Below, piece by piece: positions 28,192 to 38,028 of a DNA stretch of 64,000 nucleotides. Where the stretch lies: NCBI RefSeq assembly GCF_019061185.1, contig NZ_JAHQZU010000001.1, positions 224,745 through 288,744 of the forward strand, read 5' to 3'. The notes below the pieces were generated by a model. It did not search any database. It had not been told where the DNA came from and worked only from the letters and a program-made list of their open reading frames with translations. Both the position numbers and the translations under genes were made by a program. Numbering within the stretch: the stretch's first letter is position 1; every line of letters begins with the position of its first letter. Source of the stretch: Paracoccus sp. Z118 (GTDB taxonomy: Bacteria > Pseudomonadota > Alphaproteobacteria > Rhodobacterales > Rhodobacteraceae).

Positions 28192-28926
28192 ATGAGCGAT
28201 ACCACATCCACGAGGCCGAGCGGCTATTCCCGCGTCATGCTGAAGATCTCGGGCGAGGCGCTGATGGGGGACCAGTCCTACGGCCTGCACCCGCCGACGG
28301 TCGCCCGGATCGCGGACGAGGTCGAGTCGGTCCACAAGATGGGCGTCGAGATCTGCATGGTCATCGGCGGCGGCAACATCTTCCGGGGGCTGCAGGGCAG
28401 CGCCCAGGGAATGGAGCGGACCACCGCCGACTACATGGGGATGCTGGCGACCGTGATGAACGCGCTGGCGATGCAGGCCGCTCTGGAGGCCAAGGGCATC
28501 CACACCCGCGTCATCAGCGCCATCCGCATGGACGAGGTGGCCGAGCCCTATATCCGCCGCCGCGCCGTCCGCCATCTGGAAAAGAAGCGCATCTGCATCT
28601 TCGCCGCCGGCACCGGGAACCCCTATTTCACCACCGACACGGCCGCGACGCTGCGGGCGTCCGAGATGAACTGCGAGGCAATCTTCAAGGGGACCAAGGT
28701 CGATGGCGTCTATGATTGCGACCCCAAGAAGTTCCCCGACGCCAAGCGGTACGAAAGCGTGACTTACGACGAGGTGCTGCAGAAGCATCTGGGGGTGATG
28801 GACGCCAGCGCCATCGCGCTCGCCCGCGACAACGATCTGCCGATCATCGTCTTCTCGCTGGACGAGCCGGGCGGCTTCCGCAGCATCCTGAACGGCACCG
28901 GCACCTCTACGCGTGTCCACGGCTGA
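28192..28926 (+). CDS. pyrH: UMP kinase
   Basis: PyrH phosphorylates UMP to UDP for all pyrimidine nucleotides and is essential. The 244-residue product has the family start [13 protein letters not shown] near residue 13, the nucleotide-binding IGGGNIFRG near residue 60 and [16 protein letters not shown] near residue 140. Length is normal. The ATG at 28192 gives the conserved start; the frame is open from 28138. In many bacteria rpsB and tsf precede pyrH; here miaA is divergent instead. It starts a 12.6-kb plus-strand run that ends with lpxB. Confidence 0.97.
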   Translation: MSDTTSTRPSGYSRVMLKISGEALMGDQSYGLHPPTVARIADEVESVHKMGVEICMVIGGGNIFRGLQGSAQGMERTTADYMGMLATVMNALAMQAALEAKGIHTRVISAIRMDEVAEPYIRRRAVRHLEKKRICIFAAGTGNPYFTTDTAATLRASEMNCEAIFKGTKVDGVYDCDPKKFPDAKRYESVTYDEVLQKHLGVMDASAIALARDNDLPIIVFSLDEPGGFRSILNGTGTSTRVHG

Positions 28927-29025
28927 TTGCTTTGCCATCCTCCGCGCCTTTGCCTTTGCCATGCGCGGCGGGTTTGGCTAGAAACGCTCAAACACGGGCA
29001 AAAAGACGGGCAGAGGGCAGCACGC

Positions 29026-29589
29026 ATGGCTGACGACATCGAAATCGACACCGACGATCTGGAGCGCCGCATGAAGGGCGCGATGGAAAGCCTGCGCCAC
29101 GAGTTCCAGACGCTGCGGACCGGCCGCGCATCCGCCTCGATGATCGACCCGATCATGGTCGATGCCTATGGCTCGCCCACGCCCATCAATCAGGTCGGGA
29201 CGGTGAACGTCCCCGAGCCGCGGATGGTCACGATCAACGTCTGGGACAAGGCCATGGTCGGCAAGGTCGAGAAGGCGATCCGCGAAAGCGGACTGGGCAT
29301 CAACCCGCAGCTCAACGGCACCATCATCATGCTGCCGATCCCCGAACTGAACGAGGAGCGTCGGCGCGAGCTGACCAAGGTCGCCGCGCAATATGCCGAA
29401 AGCGCCCGCGTCGCGGTCCGCAACGTGCGCCGCGACGGCATGGACCAGATCAAGAAAGCCAAGTCCAAGGGCATGGCCGAGGACGACCAGAAGTTCTGGG
29501 AGACGTCGGTGCAGGAGCTGACCGATAAGATGATCGGCGAGGTCGACAAGGCGCTTGAATCCAAGCAAGCCGAAATCATGCAGGTCTGA
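29026..29589 (+). CDS. frr: Ribosome recycling factor
   Basis: Frr, with EF-G, splits the post-termination ribosome. The 187-residue product has the expected long helical bundle and conserved [34 protein letters not shown] and [17 protein letters not shown]. Length matches the family (about 185). The start at 29026 is the one that begins with the family N-terminus ([16 protein letters not shown]), and GAGGGCAG precedes it. It lies 99 bases after pyrH and 3 bases before uppS. Confidence 0.97.
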   Translation: MADDIEIDTDDLERRMKGAMESLRHEFQTLRTGRASASMIDPIMVDAYGSPTPINQVGTVNVPEPRMVTINVWDKAMVGKVEKAIRESGLGINPQLNGTIIMLPIPELNEERRRELTKVAAQYAESARVAVRNVRRDGMDQIKKAKSKGMAEDDQKFWETSVQELTDKMIGEVDKALESKQAEIMQV

Positions 29590-29592
29590 ATC

Positions 29593-30330
29593 ATGGTCGC
29601 TGATGCCGCGCCGCAACTCACCGAAGGGCTGACCGGCGCGGCCCGCCCGCGCCATGTCGCCATCATCATGGACGGCAACGGACGCTGGGCGACCGAACGC
29701 GGCTGGCCCCGGCTCGTCGGCCACCGGCGCGGGGCCGAGCGGGTCAAGCAGATCGTGCACGCCTGCCCTCTGATGGGGGTGAACTGGCTGACGATCTACG
29801 CCTTCTCGACCGAGAACTGGAAGCGTTCGACCGTCGAGGTGCTGGGCCTCATGGGCATCTTCGCCCGTTATATCCGGCGCGAGGCCGACGCGATGGCGGC
29901 CGAGGGGGTGCGGATGCGCTTCATCGGCGACCGCGAGCCGCTGGACCGCAAGCTGCGCGGGCTGATGGACAGCATCGAGGTGCAGACGGCGGGCAATTCG
30001 CGCCTGAACCTGACGGTCGCGATCAACTATGGCGGAAGGGCGGAGCTGACCCGCGCCAGCGCGCGGCTGGCAGCCAAGATCGGCCGGGGCGAGATCGGAG
30101 AGCCGACCGAGGCGGACCTCGCCGCCTGCCTCGATACCGCCGGCCATCCTGACCCGGATCTGGTCATCCGCACCTCGGGCGAGACGCGGATTTCCAATTT
30201 CCTGCCGTTCCAGGCAGCCTATGCGGAATACGAGTTCACCCCGACGCTGTGGCCCGATTTCACCCCCGCGCATCTGGAGGAGATTCTGGACCGCTTCGGG
30301 ATGCGCGACCGCCGCTTCGGGGCGGCATGA
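29593..30330 (+). CDS. uppS: Undecaprenyl-diphosphate synthase (isoprenyl transferase)
   Basis: UppS makes the C55 lipid carrier for peptidoglycan and other envelope polymers by cis-prenyl condensation. The 245-residue product has the signature HVAIIMDGNGRWATERG with the catalytic Asp, then RVKQIVHACPLMGVNWLTIY, FSTENWKRS and the C-terminal DLVIRTSGETRISNFLPFQ. Length is normal. It begins 3 bases after the frr stop, and its stop overlaps the cdsA start as ATGA, implying coupled translation of two membrane-lipid enzymes. Confidence 0.97.
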   Translation: MVADAAPQLTEGLTGAARPRHVAIIMDGNGRWATERGWPRLVGHRRGAERVKQIVHACPLMGVNWLTIYAFSTENWKRSTVEVLGLMGIFARYIRREADAMAAEGVRMRFIGDREPLDRKLRGLMDSIEVQTAGNSRLNLTVAINYGGRAELTRASARLAAKIGRGEIGEPTEADLAACLDTAGHPDPDLVIRTSGETRISNFLPFQAAYAEYEFTPTLWPDFTPAHLEEILDRFGMRDRRFGAA

Positions 30331-31175
30331 GGCCGCCTTCGCCGCCGCCCCCATCGCCTGAGCCGCAGATCGTCGGGACAGGCCGGTGGGCCGATCTCAG
30401 CCGCAGGCTCGGTTCGGGCGTGCTGGTGGCGGGTGTGGGCCTTGCGCTGCTGTTCCTCGGCGGCATCTTCCTTGCATTCGGGCTGGCCATCCTGATGGGC
30501 GCCCTGATGTGGGAACTGTCGCGCGTGACGGCGGTCCAGGTGCCTGGCCGGGTGCCGCACCACCCCGAGATGATCGCCACGATGGCGGCGGTGGTCTTTT
30601 TCGCCGTGACGCTGTTCGGCGGCTGGGCGGCGGTGCTTTTCGCCGCGCCGCTGTTCGTCGGCTGGCGGCGCAGCGCCGAGGCGCAGCGGGGGCTGTTCGT
30701 CGCCTTCGCCATCGCCTTCCTCGGCGCCGGGCTGTCGCTGATCTGGCTGCGCGAGTCGATCGGCCTCGGCACGGCGCTGTGGCTGGTGGCGACGGCGGTG
30801 CAGTCCGACGTGCTGGGCTATTTCGTCGGCCGCTCGGTCGGCGGGCCGAAATTCTGGCCCGCGATCAGCCCCAAGAAGACCTGGAGCGGAACCTCCGCCG
30901 GCTGGATCGGTGCCTTCGTCCTTGCCGCGCTGCTGGTCGCCTTCGACGGGTCCGACTGGTCGCTGCTGATCCTCGGCCCGCTGATCGCCTTTGCCGGGCA
31001 GATGGGCGACATCGCGGAAAGCTGGCTGAAGCGGCGCACCGGCATCAAGGACAGCTCGCGCCTGATCCCGGGTCACGGCGGCGTGATGGACCGGTTCGAC
31101 GCGCTGACGGCGGCGCTGCTGGTCGCCGCGCTCGCCGGCATGCTCGGGATGGAGCCGCCGAGGATCGGTGGCTGA
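30327..31175 (+). CDS. cdsA: Phosphatidate cytidylyltransferase (CDP-diglyceride synthase)
   Basis: CdsA makes CDP-diacylglycerol, the precursor of all phospholipids. The 282-residue product is a polytopic membrane protein with about seven hydrophobic segments, and carries the C-terminal family signature KRRTGIKDSSRLIPGHGGVM followed by DRFDAL, plus FVGRSVGGPKFWPAISPKKT. It begins with a proline-rich cytoplasmic lead. The ATG at 30327 overlaps the uppS stop by four bases. Confidence 0.95.
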   Translation: MRPPSPPPPSPEPQIVGTGRWADLSRRLGSGVLVAGVGLALLFLGGIFLAFGLAILMGALMWELSRVTAVQVPGRVPHHPEMIATMAAVVFFAVTLFGGWAAVLFAAPLFVGWRRSAEAQRGLFVAFAIAFLGAGLSLIWLRESIGLGTALWLVATAVQSDVLGYFVGRSVGGPKFWPAISPKKTWSGTSAGWIGAFVLAALLVAFDGSDWSLLILGPLIAFAGQMGDIAESWLKRRTGIKDSSRLIPGHGGVMDRFDALTAALLVAALAGMLGMEPPRIGG

Positions 31176-31176
31176 C

Positions 31177-32355
31177 ATGCGGAGCGTCTCGATCTTCGGC
31201 GCGACCGGTTCGGTCGGCGAAAGCGCGTTCGATCTGCTGATGCGGGCGGGGGGCGCCGACGCCTTCCGCACCATTGCCCTGACCGGCGGGCGCAACGCCC
31301 TGCGGCTGGCCGAGATGGCCCGCGCGCTGCGGGCCGAGATCGCGGTGATCGCGGACGAAGACCGGCTCCCCGACCTGCGCGAGGCGCTGGCCGGAACGGG
31401 GATCGAGGCGGCGGCAGGTGATGCCGCCATCGACGAGGCGGCGCAGCGCCCGTCGGACTGGTCGCTGTCGGCCATCGTCGGCGCGGCGGGGCTGATGCCG
31501 GGACTGCGCGTCGCGCAGCGGGGCGGGACACTGGCACTGGCGAACAAGGAAAGCCTCGTCGCCGCTGGCCCTCTGCTGATGGGCGAGGCGCGGCGCAGCG
31601 GGGCGACGATCCTGCCGGTCGATTCCGAACATTCCGCCATCTTTCAGTGTCTTGACTGCGGCAAACTCGACAGTGTCGAGCATGTGACGATCACCGCCTC
31701 GGGCGGCGCGTTCCGCGACTGGCCGCTGGAGCGGCTGCCCTTCGCCTCGGTGGCGGAGGCGTCCAGCCATCCCAACTGGGACATGGGGCAGCGCATCACA
31801 ATCGACAGCGCAAGCATGTTCAACAAGGCGCTGGAAGTCATTGAGACGCACGAATTCTTCGGCCTGACCAGCGACCGGATCAGGGTGCTGGTCCACCCGG
31901 AATCCATCATCCACGCGATGGTCTCCTATTCCGATGGCGCGACACTCGCGCATCTCGGCCCGCCCGACATGCGCCATGCCATCGGCCATGCGCTGAACTG
32001 GCCCGACCGCGCGCCGCTTCCCGTGGCGGGGCTGGACCTTGCGGCGATCGGCCAGCTCACCTTCCGCGCACCGGACGAGGGGCGCTGGCCGGCGCTGCGG
32101 CTCGCGCGGCAGGTCATCGACCAATCGGGCGCCGCGGGTGCGGTCTTCAACGCCGCCAAGGAGCAGGCGCTGGACGACTTCATCGCCGGGCGCCTGCGCT
32201 TCACCGACATGGCGGGCGCGGTCGAACACGCGCTGGACATCGCCGCAGGGCGTCCCCATTTCGGCACCAGTCCGGCCGATCTGGACGCGGTGCTGGCCTG
32301 GGACCGCGCGGCCCGCCGCGACGCGGCCGGCTGGAGTCCGGCCGGGAAAGACTGA
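31177..32355 (+). CDS. dxr: 1-deoxy-D-xylulose-5-phosphate reductoisomerase
   Basis: Dxr performs the second step of the non-mevalonate isoprenoid pathway, feeding UppS and quinone synthesis, and is the target of fosmidomycin. The 392-residue product has the NADPH-binding SVSIFGATGSVGESAFDLLM at its start, ALANKESLVAAG, the metal/substrate region LPVDSEHSAIFQCL and TITASGGAFRDWP. The ATG at 31177 is one base after the cdsA stop; an in-frame GTG at 31168 would overlap cdsA and is possible. Length is normal. Confidence 0.96.
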   Translation: MRSVSIFGATGSVGESAFDLLMRAGGADAFRTIALTGGRNALRLAEMARALRAEIAVIADEDRLPDLREALAGTGIEAAAGDAAIDEAAQRPSDWSLSAIVGAAGLMPGLRVAQRGGTLALANKESLVAAGPLLMGEARRSGATILPVDSEHSAIFQCLDCGKLDSVEHVTITASGGAFRDWPLERLPFASVAEASSHPNWDMGQRITIDSASMFNKALEVIETHEFFGLTSDRIRVLVHPESIIHAMVSYSDGATLAHLGPPDMRHAIGHALNWPDRAPLPVAGLDLAAIGQLTFRAPDEGRWPALRLARQVIDQSGAAGAVFNAAKEQALDDFIAGRLRFTDMAGAVEHALDIAAGRPHFGTSPADLDAVLAWDRAARRDAAGWSPAGKD

Positions 32356-32369
32356 CGGAAAGGCGTTTC

Positions 32370-33698
32370 ATGATCGACATCATCGGCCAGATGGGCGGGC
32401 TTGCCTGGACCATCCTGGCATTCATCATCGCCCTGTCGATCATCGTCGGCGTCCATGAATACGGCCATTACATCGTCGGCCGCTGGTCCGGCATCCGGGC
32501 CGAGGTGTTCTCACTCGGCTTCGGTCCGCGGCTCTGGTCGCGGCGCGACCGGCGCGGCACGGTCTGGCAGGTCGCGGCGATCCCGCTGGGCGGCTATGTC
32601 CGGTTCTTCGGCGATTCCGACGCGGCGAGCGCCGGACCGGGCGTCGAGGTCGATCCCGCGCTGAAGCGGCAGACGCTGGAGGGTGCCCCGCTCTGGGCGC
32701 GCATCGCCACGGTCGCGGCCGGGCCGGTCTTCAATTTCATCCTCGCCACGCTGATCTTCGCCGGGGTGATCGCCTGGCAGGGCGTCGCCGTGGACCGGAT
32801 GCTGATCGGGGAGATCGCCCCCAGCCCGGCCGAGGTCGTCAACGAACTGCGCCCCGGCGACGAGATCCTCGCCGTCGAAGGCCAGCCGGTCGCCACCTGG
32901 GGGGAGCTGTTCGCCCTGACCGCAACCCTGCCCGCCGCCCCGGTGCAGGACTGGACGGTGCGCCGCGATGGGGCAGAAATCACCGTTCCCGGCCCGGACC
33001 CGGCGCCGGCCCGCATCTCCGGCGTCGCGCCCCGCAGCGCCGCCGCGACCGCAGGGCTTCGCGCGGGCGACGTGATCGTCGCCATCGAGGGCGCGCCGGT
33101 TTCCCGCTTCACCGAGCTTCGCAGCCATGTCGAGGCGGCCGAGGGCGAACCTCTCCTGCTCCGCGTCTGGCGCGAGGGCGCGGGCGAGGCCGACTACACC
33201 CTCGTCCCCCGCCGCCAGGATCTGCCGACCGAGGACGGCTACGAGCAGCGCTGGCTGATCGGTGTGACCGGCGGCGAGGGGTATTTCACGCCCGCGACGC
33301 GCGGGGCCGGGATCGTGGAATCCGTCGGTGCCGGAGCCAGGCAGACCTGGGCGATCATCGTCGGCTCGCTGACCGGGCTGTGGGCGGTGATCTCGGGGCA
33401 GATCGGCGGCTGCAACCTCGGCGGCGCGATCTCGATCGCGGAAAGCACCGGCCACGCGGCGAGTTCGGGGGCCGGCAACTTCATCTGGTGGATCGGCGTG
33501 CTGTCGGCGGCGATCGGCTTTCTGAACATCCTGCCGATCCCGGTCCTCGATGGCGGCCATCTGGCGTTCTTCACCTGGGAAGCCGTCACCGGCCGTCCGC
33601 CATCGGACCGGGCGATGCGCGTGCTGACCTCGATCGGGCTGGCGGCGATCCTGACATTGATGGTTTTCGGCCTCTCCAACGACATTCTCTGCCGCTGA
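32370..33698 (+). CDS. rseP: Site-2 intramembrane zinc protease RseP
   Basis: RseP cuts membrane-embedded substrates such as anti-sigma factors and remnant signal peptides. The 442-residue product has the zinc motif HEYGHYIVGRW at residues 29-39 in the first membrane helix, the first PDZ region (about residues 125-180, LRPGDEILAVEGQPVATW), a second PDZ (LRAGDVIVAIEGAPVSRF) and the late catalytic LDG in NILPIPVLDGGHLAFF. Four membrane helices are visible. It starts 14 bases after dxr. In this position it precedes bamA as in most proteobacteria. Confidence 0.96.
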   Translation: MIDIIGQMGGLAWTILAFIIALSIIVGVHEYGHYIVGRWSGIRAEVFSLGFGPRLWSRRDRRGTVWQVAAIPLGGYVRFFGDSDAASAGPGVEVDPALKRQTLEGAPLWARIATVAAGPVFNFILATLIFAGVIAWQGVAVDRMLIGEIAPSPAEVVNELRPGDEILAVEGQPVATWGELFALTATLPAAPVQDWTVRRDGAEITVPGPDPAPARISGVAPRSAAATAGLRAGDVIVAIEGAPVSRFTELRSHVEAAEGEPLLLRVWREGAGEADYTLVPRRQDLPTEDGYEQRWLIGVTGGEGYFTPATRGAGIVESVGAGARQTWAIIVGSLTGLWAVISGQIGGCNLGGAISIAESTGHAASSGAGNFIWWIGVLSAAIGFLNILPIPVLDGGHLAFFTWEAVTGRPPSDRAMRVLTSIGLAAILTLMVFGLSNDILCR

Positions 33699-33712
33699 GG
33701 GCGGGCTTTGTT

Positions 33713-33741
33713 TTGACAGGGCTTGTTGCTGCGTTTAACCA
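33713..33741 (+). promoter_or_regulatory. Possible sigma-70-type promoter for bamA
   Basis: TTGACA at 33713-33718 is followed after 17 bases by TAACCA at 33736-33741, 54 bases before the bamA ATG. The -35 hexamer is perfect while the -10 is weak (2-3 of 6). It would allow bamA and the genes after it to be expressed apart from the upstream operon. Confidence 0.4.
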
Positions 33742-33795
33742 TCGCGGGCAAAGGCGGCGGGGAAACCGGCGCGTGGCGAAGCATGAGGGGCGGCC

Positions 33796-36132
33796 ATGAC
33801 CATCAGGACTTTCGGCAGGGGCGCGGTCGCCCTGGTATCTGCGCTGGCGCTGGCACCCGTGCTGGCCGGAGCGCCGGCCTTTGCGCAAGCCGCGTTCTCG
33901 TTCAGCAACGTCCAGATCGAAGGCAGCCAGCGGGTCGATCCGAACACGATCCTGTCGATGGCCAATGTCGAACGTGGCGGCACCATGTCGGCGGGCCAGC
34001 TGAACGATGCCCAGCAGCGGCTGCAATCGTCGGGGCTGTTCGAGCAGGTCGAGCTGGTGCCGCAGGGCGGCACCCTTGTCATCCGCGTCAACGAATATCC
34101 GACGATCCGCGTCATCAGCTTCGAGGGCAACCGCCGCCTCAATGACGAGCGCATGGCCGAGATCGTCAGCTCGCGCGCGAACCGCGTCTTCTCGCCTGCT
34201 CAGGCCGAGCAGGACGCGCAGCTGATCGCCGCCGCCTATGCCGCCGACGGGCGGCTTGCGGCGCGGGTCGATCCGCGCGTGATCCGCCGCGCCAACAACC
34301 AGGTGGACCTCGTGTTCGAGGTGCGCGAGGGCGATCTGACCGAGATCGAGCGTATCGGCTTCACCGGCAACCGCGCGTTTTCGGACCGGCGGCTGCGGAA
34401 CGTCCTGAACACCAAGCAGGCGGGCCTGCTGCGCAACTTCATCCGCCGCGACACCTACGCGCCCGAGCGTATCCAGCTTGACGAGCAGCTTCTGACCGAC
34501 TTCTACCGCTCGCGCGGCTATGCCGATTTCCGGGTGCAGGCCGTCGCGCCGGAAATCACCCGCGAGCGCGACGCCTTCTACGTCACCTACGCCGTCACGG
34601 AAGGTCCGCGCTACACCTTCGGGCGGGTGAACACCGCCAGCGAGATCCCCGGCGTCGATGCCGCGCCCTTCGCCGCGCAGAACCGCGTCGGCTCTGGCGA
34701 GGTCTACAGCCCGCAGGCGGTCGAGAACACCATCCGGCGGATGGAGACCGTGGCGATCCAGCAGGGGCTGGATTTCGTCAATATCGAGCCGCGCATCACG
34801 CGCAACATGAGCAACCAGACGCTCGACCTGACCTTCGCCCTGACGCGCGGGCCGCGCATCTTCGTCGAGCGCATCGACATCGAGGGCAACACCACGACGC
34901 TGGACGAGGTGATCCGCCGCCAGTTCCGCACCGTCGAAGGCGACCCCTTCAACCCGCGCGAGATCCGCAACGCCGCCGAACGCATCCGCGCGCTGGGGTA
35001 TTTCGCCGACGCGCAGGTCGGCAGCCGGCAGGGCACCAGCCCCCAGCAGGTGATCGTCGATGTCAACGTCGAGGAACAGCCGACCGGCAGCCTGTCCTTC
35101 GGTGGCAGCTATTCGGCGTCCAGCGGCGTCGGCTTCAACGCCTCGCTTCAGGAAAGCAACTTCCTCGGCCGCGGGCAGCAGGTCGGGCTGAGCCTTTCGA
35201 CCGCCTCGGGCTCGCAGGGGTTCCAGTTCGACTTCACCGAACCGGCCTTCCTCGGCCGCGATCTCAGGGCGCGCTTCTCGACCTGGTATCAGACGACCGA
35301 TCGGCTCAACAGCGACTACAACACCAAGGCGATCGGCTTCCTGACCGCGCTGGAATTTCCGGTCAGCGCCAATGGCCGTGTCGAACTGCGCTACCGGCTG
35401 GAGGAGGACGAGCTGAAGGACGTCGATCCGATCGAGATCAACGCCGAGACGGGCGAGCTCGACGGCTCGTCGCCGATCCTCTATTTCGAGCAGGGCTCGC
35501 GGCTGTCGTCCTCGCTGGGCTATACCTACAGCTACGACAGCCGCCGGACCGGGCTCGATCCCGTGACGAACTGGAAGTTTTCGCTGACGCAGGATGTGGC
35601 GGGGCTCGGGGGCGACGTGAAGTCGGTCACGACCTCGGTTCTGGCCGGCGTCGAAAGCCGCGCCTGGCGCCGCGAGGTGACGCTGCTGGCCGAGGTCGAG
35701 GCCGGCGCGGTCAGCATGCTGGACGATCAGGAAAGCCGGATCACCGACCGCTTCAGCGGCAACAGCAAGATCCGCGGGTTCGAGCCGAACGGCTACGGTC
35801 CGCGCGATACTGACGCGCCGAACGAGGACGCCCTGGGCGGCAACTTCTTCTGGGCCGCCCGCGCCGAGGCGCAGTTCCCGCTGGGCCTGCCCGAGGAATA
35901 CGGCGTCGCGGGGGCCGTCTTCGCGGATGTCGGTTCGGTCTGGGGGCTGGACAACACCGCCGGCTATCTGGGCGAGGTGGACGATTCCATGAAGGTCCGC
36001 GCCTCGGTCGGCGTGTCGCTGTTCTGGACGACCCCGCTTGGCCCGCTGCGGTTCAACCTCGCCAAGGCGGTCAAGAAGGAAGACTACGACGAGGAACAGG
36101 CCTTCGATCTGACGATCTCGACCCGGTTCTGA
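33796..36132 (+). CDS. bamA: Outer-membrane protein assembly factor BamA
   Basis: BamA folds beta-barrel proteins into the outer membrane. The 778-residue product starts with a signal peptide cleaved after AGAPAFA (about residue 30), then five POTRA domains (about residues 33-430), recognisable by repeats such as FSNVQIEGSQRVDPNTILS, TEIERIGFTGNRAFSDRRLR and FVERIDIEGNTTTLDEVIRR. The C-terminal beta barrel contains SNFLGRGQQVGLSLS, the barrel hallmark TEPAFLGRDLRARF and ends in phenylalanine (DLTISTRF), the recognition signal for outer-membrane barrels. Its stop overlaps the skp-like start by one base (TGATG). Its partner lipoprotein BamE is encoded at 56661-57125. Confidence 0.97.
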   Translation: MTIRTFGRGAVALVSALALAPVLAGAPAFAQAAFSFSNVQIEGSQRVDPNTILSMANVERGGTMSAGQLNDAQQRLQSSGLFEQVELVPQGGTLVIRVNEYPTIRVISFEGNRRLNDERMAEIVSSRANRVFSPAQAEQDAQLIAAAYAADGRLAARVDPRVIRRANNQVDLVFEVREGDLTEIERIGFTGNRAFSDRRLRNVLNTKQAGLLRNFIRRDTYAPERIQLDEQLLTDFYRSRGYADFRVQAVAPEITRERDAFYVTYAVTEGPRYTFGRVNTASEIPGVDAAPFAAQNRVGSGEVYSPQAVENTIRRMETVAIQQGLDFVNIEPRITRNMSNQTLDLTFALTRGPRIFVERIDIEGNTTTLDEVIRRQFRTVEGDPFNPREIRNAAERIRALGYFADAQVGSRQGTSPQQVIVDVNVEEQPTGSLSFGGSYSASSGVGFNASLQESNFLGRGQQVGLSLSTASGSQGFQFDFTEPAFLGRDLRARFSTWYQTTDRLNSDYNTKAIGFLTALEFPVSANGRVELRYRLEEDELKDVDPIEINAETGELDGSSPILYFEQGSRLSSSLGYTYSYDSRRTGLDPVTNWKFSLTQDVAGLGGDVKSVTTSVLAGVESRAWRREVTLLAEVEAGAVSMLDDQESRITDRFSGNSKIRGFEPNGYGPRDTDAPNEDALGGNFFWAARAEAQFPLGLPEEYGVAGAVFADVGSVWGLDNTAGYLGEVDDSMKVRASVGVSLFWTTPLGPLRFNLAKAVKKEDYDEEQAFDLTISTRF

Positions 36133-36851
36133 TGACAGGGCGGGCGCTGATCCATGGGGCCACGCTCGCCGCTCTGCTGGCCGCGCCGGTGCCCGCCGCA
36201 TGGGCGCAGCCCGCGCAGGCCGAGACGCAAGCCGACGCGCTGACCCAGGCCATCGTCACCGTCGATCAGGATGCGATGTATGGCCGCTCCGCATGGGGCC
36301 GGCGGGCCGAGGCGCTGGTGACCGAGCGCCTGCGCGAGCTTTCGGCCGAGAACGACCGCATCTTCGCAGAGCTTTCGGCCGAGGAGGCGTCGCTGACCGA
36401 ACAGCGCGCCACGCTCTCGCCCGAGGAGTTCCGCGCCCGCGCCACCGCCTTCGACGAGCGCGTGACCGTCGTCCGGCGCGAGCGGGAGGAGGCGGCGTTG
36501 CAGGTCGCGGCGCTGGCCGAGGCCGAGCGGGCGGCCTTCTTCTCCGCCGCGATTCCGGTGATCGGCGCGCTGATGCGCGAGCGCGGCGCGCTGCTGGTGC
36601 TGGACCCGCGCACGGTGCTGCTGTCGGCGGACTCCATCGACATGACCGAGGCGACCATCGCCCGCCTGAACGAGCAGATCGGCGACGGCGAGGGCCGTGC
36701 AAGGCTGCCGGGCAGGGTCGGCGAAGGCGTGGGGCAGGCCGACGCACGCGCATCCGCCGCACCGGATGCGGCAGGGCCGGCGCCCGAACCGGTGCCGGCC
36801 GCGCCGCCCGCCCTTTCCGAGCCAGCCGCCCCGGCCGAGGCCGCGAACTGA
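36132..36851 (+). CDS. skp: Skp/OmpH-family periplasmic chaperone
   Basis: Skp-type chaperones hold unfolded outer-membrane proteins in the periplasm on the way to BamA. The 239-residue product has a signal peptide (cleavage after PAAWA, about residue 25), the OmpH-like start of the mature domain (IVTVDQDAMYGRSAWG), and a long helical coiled-coil region rich in Glu and Arg (about residues 65-140). Unlike E. coli Skp (about 160 residues) it has a C-terminal Ala/Pro-rich tail of about 50 residues. It overlaps bamA by one base, consistent with joint expression. Confidence 0.85.
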   Translation: MTGRALIHGATLAALLAAPVPAAWAQPAQAETQADALTQAIVTVDQDAMYGRSAWGRRAEALVTERLRELSAENDRIFAELSAEEASLTEQRATLSPEEFRARATAFDERVTVVRREREEAALQVAALAEAERAAFFSAAIPVIGALMRERGALLVLDPRTVLLSADSIDMTEATIARLNEQIGDGEGRARLPGRVGEGVGQADARASAAPDAAGPAPEPVPAAPPALSEPAAPAEAAN

Positions 36852-36916
36852 GCGGGCCTTCCGCGATCCGTGCCCGCCCGCATTCGGGTGCCGGACTGCC
36901 CGTGGCGCTGTCGGGA

Positions 36917-37510
36917 ATGCGGATCGGCCTGCTGGGCGGCTCGTTCGACCCCGCGCATCAGGGCCATGTTCATCTCAGCGAAACGGCGCTGCGCCGCTTC
37001 AAGCTGGACCGGGTGTGGTGGCTCGTCAGCCCCGGAAACCCCCTCAAGGCGCACGGTCCCGCGCCCATCGCTGAACGTGTCGCGGCGGCGCGGCGGCTGG
37101 TCACGAACCCCCGCATCTCCGTCACCGATGTCGAGGCGCGGCTCGGCACGCGGCTGACCGCCGACACGCTGGCCGCGCTTCAGCGGCGCTGGCCGGGGGT
37201 GCGGTTCGTCTGGCTGATGGGGTCGGACAATCTCGTGCAGTTCGCCCGCTGGCAGCGCTGGCGCGAGATCGCCGCCCGCGTGCCCATCGGCGTCGTCGCC
37301 CGCCCCGGCTCGCGCCTGCCCGCCCGCACCTCGCGCGCCGCCCGCATCCTTGCCCCGTATCGGCTGCCGGAATCGCGCGCGGGCGAACTGGCGTCCTGCG
37401 ACCCGCCCGCCTGGGTGCTGGTCAACATGCCGATGTCGGCGCTGTCCTCCAGTGCGATCCGCGCCGCCGGGCAGGGCGCGCGAAACTTGCCAACGCCGCC
37501 CCCCGTTTGA
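36917..37510 (+). CDS. nadD: Nicotinate-nucleotide adenylyltransferase NadD
   Basis: NadD adenylates nicotinate mononucleotide in NAD synthesis. The 197-residue product has the nucleotidyltransferase start [20 protein letters not shown] with the HxGH motif, then [33 protein letters not shown] and the C-terminal [12 protein letters not shown] matching the family SSTxIR region. The ATG at 36917 was chosen; a GTG at 36902 is in frame. This gene usually sits with rsfS and rlmH; here it lies between skp and fabZ, 65 bases after one and 26 before the other. Confidence 0.93.
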   Translation: MRIGLLGGSFDPAHQGHVHLSETALRRFKLDRVWWLVSPGNPLKAHGPAPIAERVAAARRLVTNPRISVTDVEARLGTRLTADTLAALQRRWPGVRFVWLMGSDNLVQFARWQRWREIAARVPIGVVARPGSRLPARTSRAARILAPYRLPESRAGELASCDPPAWVLVNMPMSALSSSAIRAAGQGARNLPTPPPV

Positions 37511-37536
37511 TAGCTGATCAAAAACCGGAGAACATC

Positions 37537-38028
37537 ATGGCCGCGACCGAGCCTTCGCCCGCCCCCCAGACCGAGGCCGATCTGGCCCTGATCAAGCGGA
37601 TCATCCCGCACCGCTATCCGTTCCTGCTGGTGGACAAGGTCCGCGACATCGTTCCGGGAAAGGGCGGCGTCGGCATCAAGTGCGTCACCGCGAACGAGCC
37701 GCATTTCCCCGGCCACTTCCCCGAAGCCCCGATCATGCCCGGCGTGCTGGTGATCGAGGCGATGGCCCAGACCGCCGCCGTCGTGGTTGGCTTCACCGTC
37801 GACCTGATCGACCGCAACGCGCTGGTCTATTTCATGTCCATCGACAACTGCAAGTTCCGCGGCATGGTCGTGCCCGGCGACCAGCTGGAGCTTCATGTCG
37901 AGGTCACGCGCGGCGGCGGCAAGATCTGGAAGTTCCACGGCCGGGCGATGGTCGGCGGCAAGCTCTGCGCCGAGGCGGACTTCGCGGCCATGCTCGACGT
38001 GCCCGCCAGAGAGCCGGCCGATGGCTGA
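37537..38028 (+). CDS. fabZ: (3R)-hydroxyacyl-ACP dehydratase FabZ
   Basis: FabZ dehydrates 3-hydroxyacyl-ACP in fatty-acid elongation and competes with LpxA for 3-hydroxy chains. The 163-residue product has [14 protein letters not shown] and the active-site His segment [20 protein letters not shown]. Length is normal. The ATG at 37537 has CCGGAG seven bases before it and was chosen over an upstream in-frame start. Its stop overlaps the lpxA start by eight bases, so the fatty-acid and lipid A enzymes are tightly coupled. Confidence 0.96.
   Translation: MAATEPSPAPQTEADLALIKRIIPHRYPFLLVDKVRDIVPGKGGVGIKCVTANEPHFPGHFPEAPIMPGVLVIEAMAQTAAVVVGFTVDLIDRNALVYFMSIDNCKFRGMVVPGDQLELHVEVTRGGGKIWKFHGRAMVGGKLCAEADFAAMLDVPAREPADG

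Noticed and set aside
33586..36201. An 871-residue open frame antisense to bamA
   Set aside because: It lies opposite an unmistakable bamA and shows only His/Arg/Asp-rich shadow composition.
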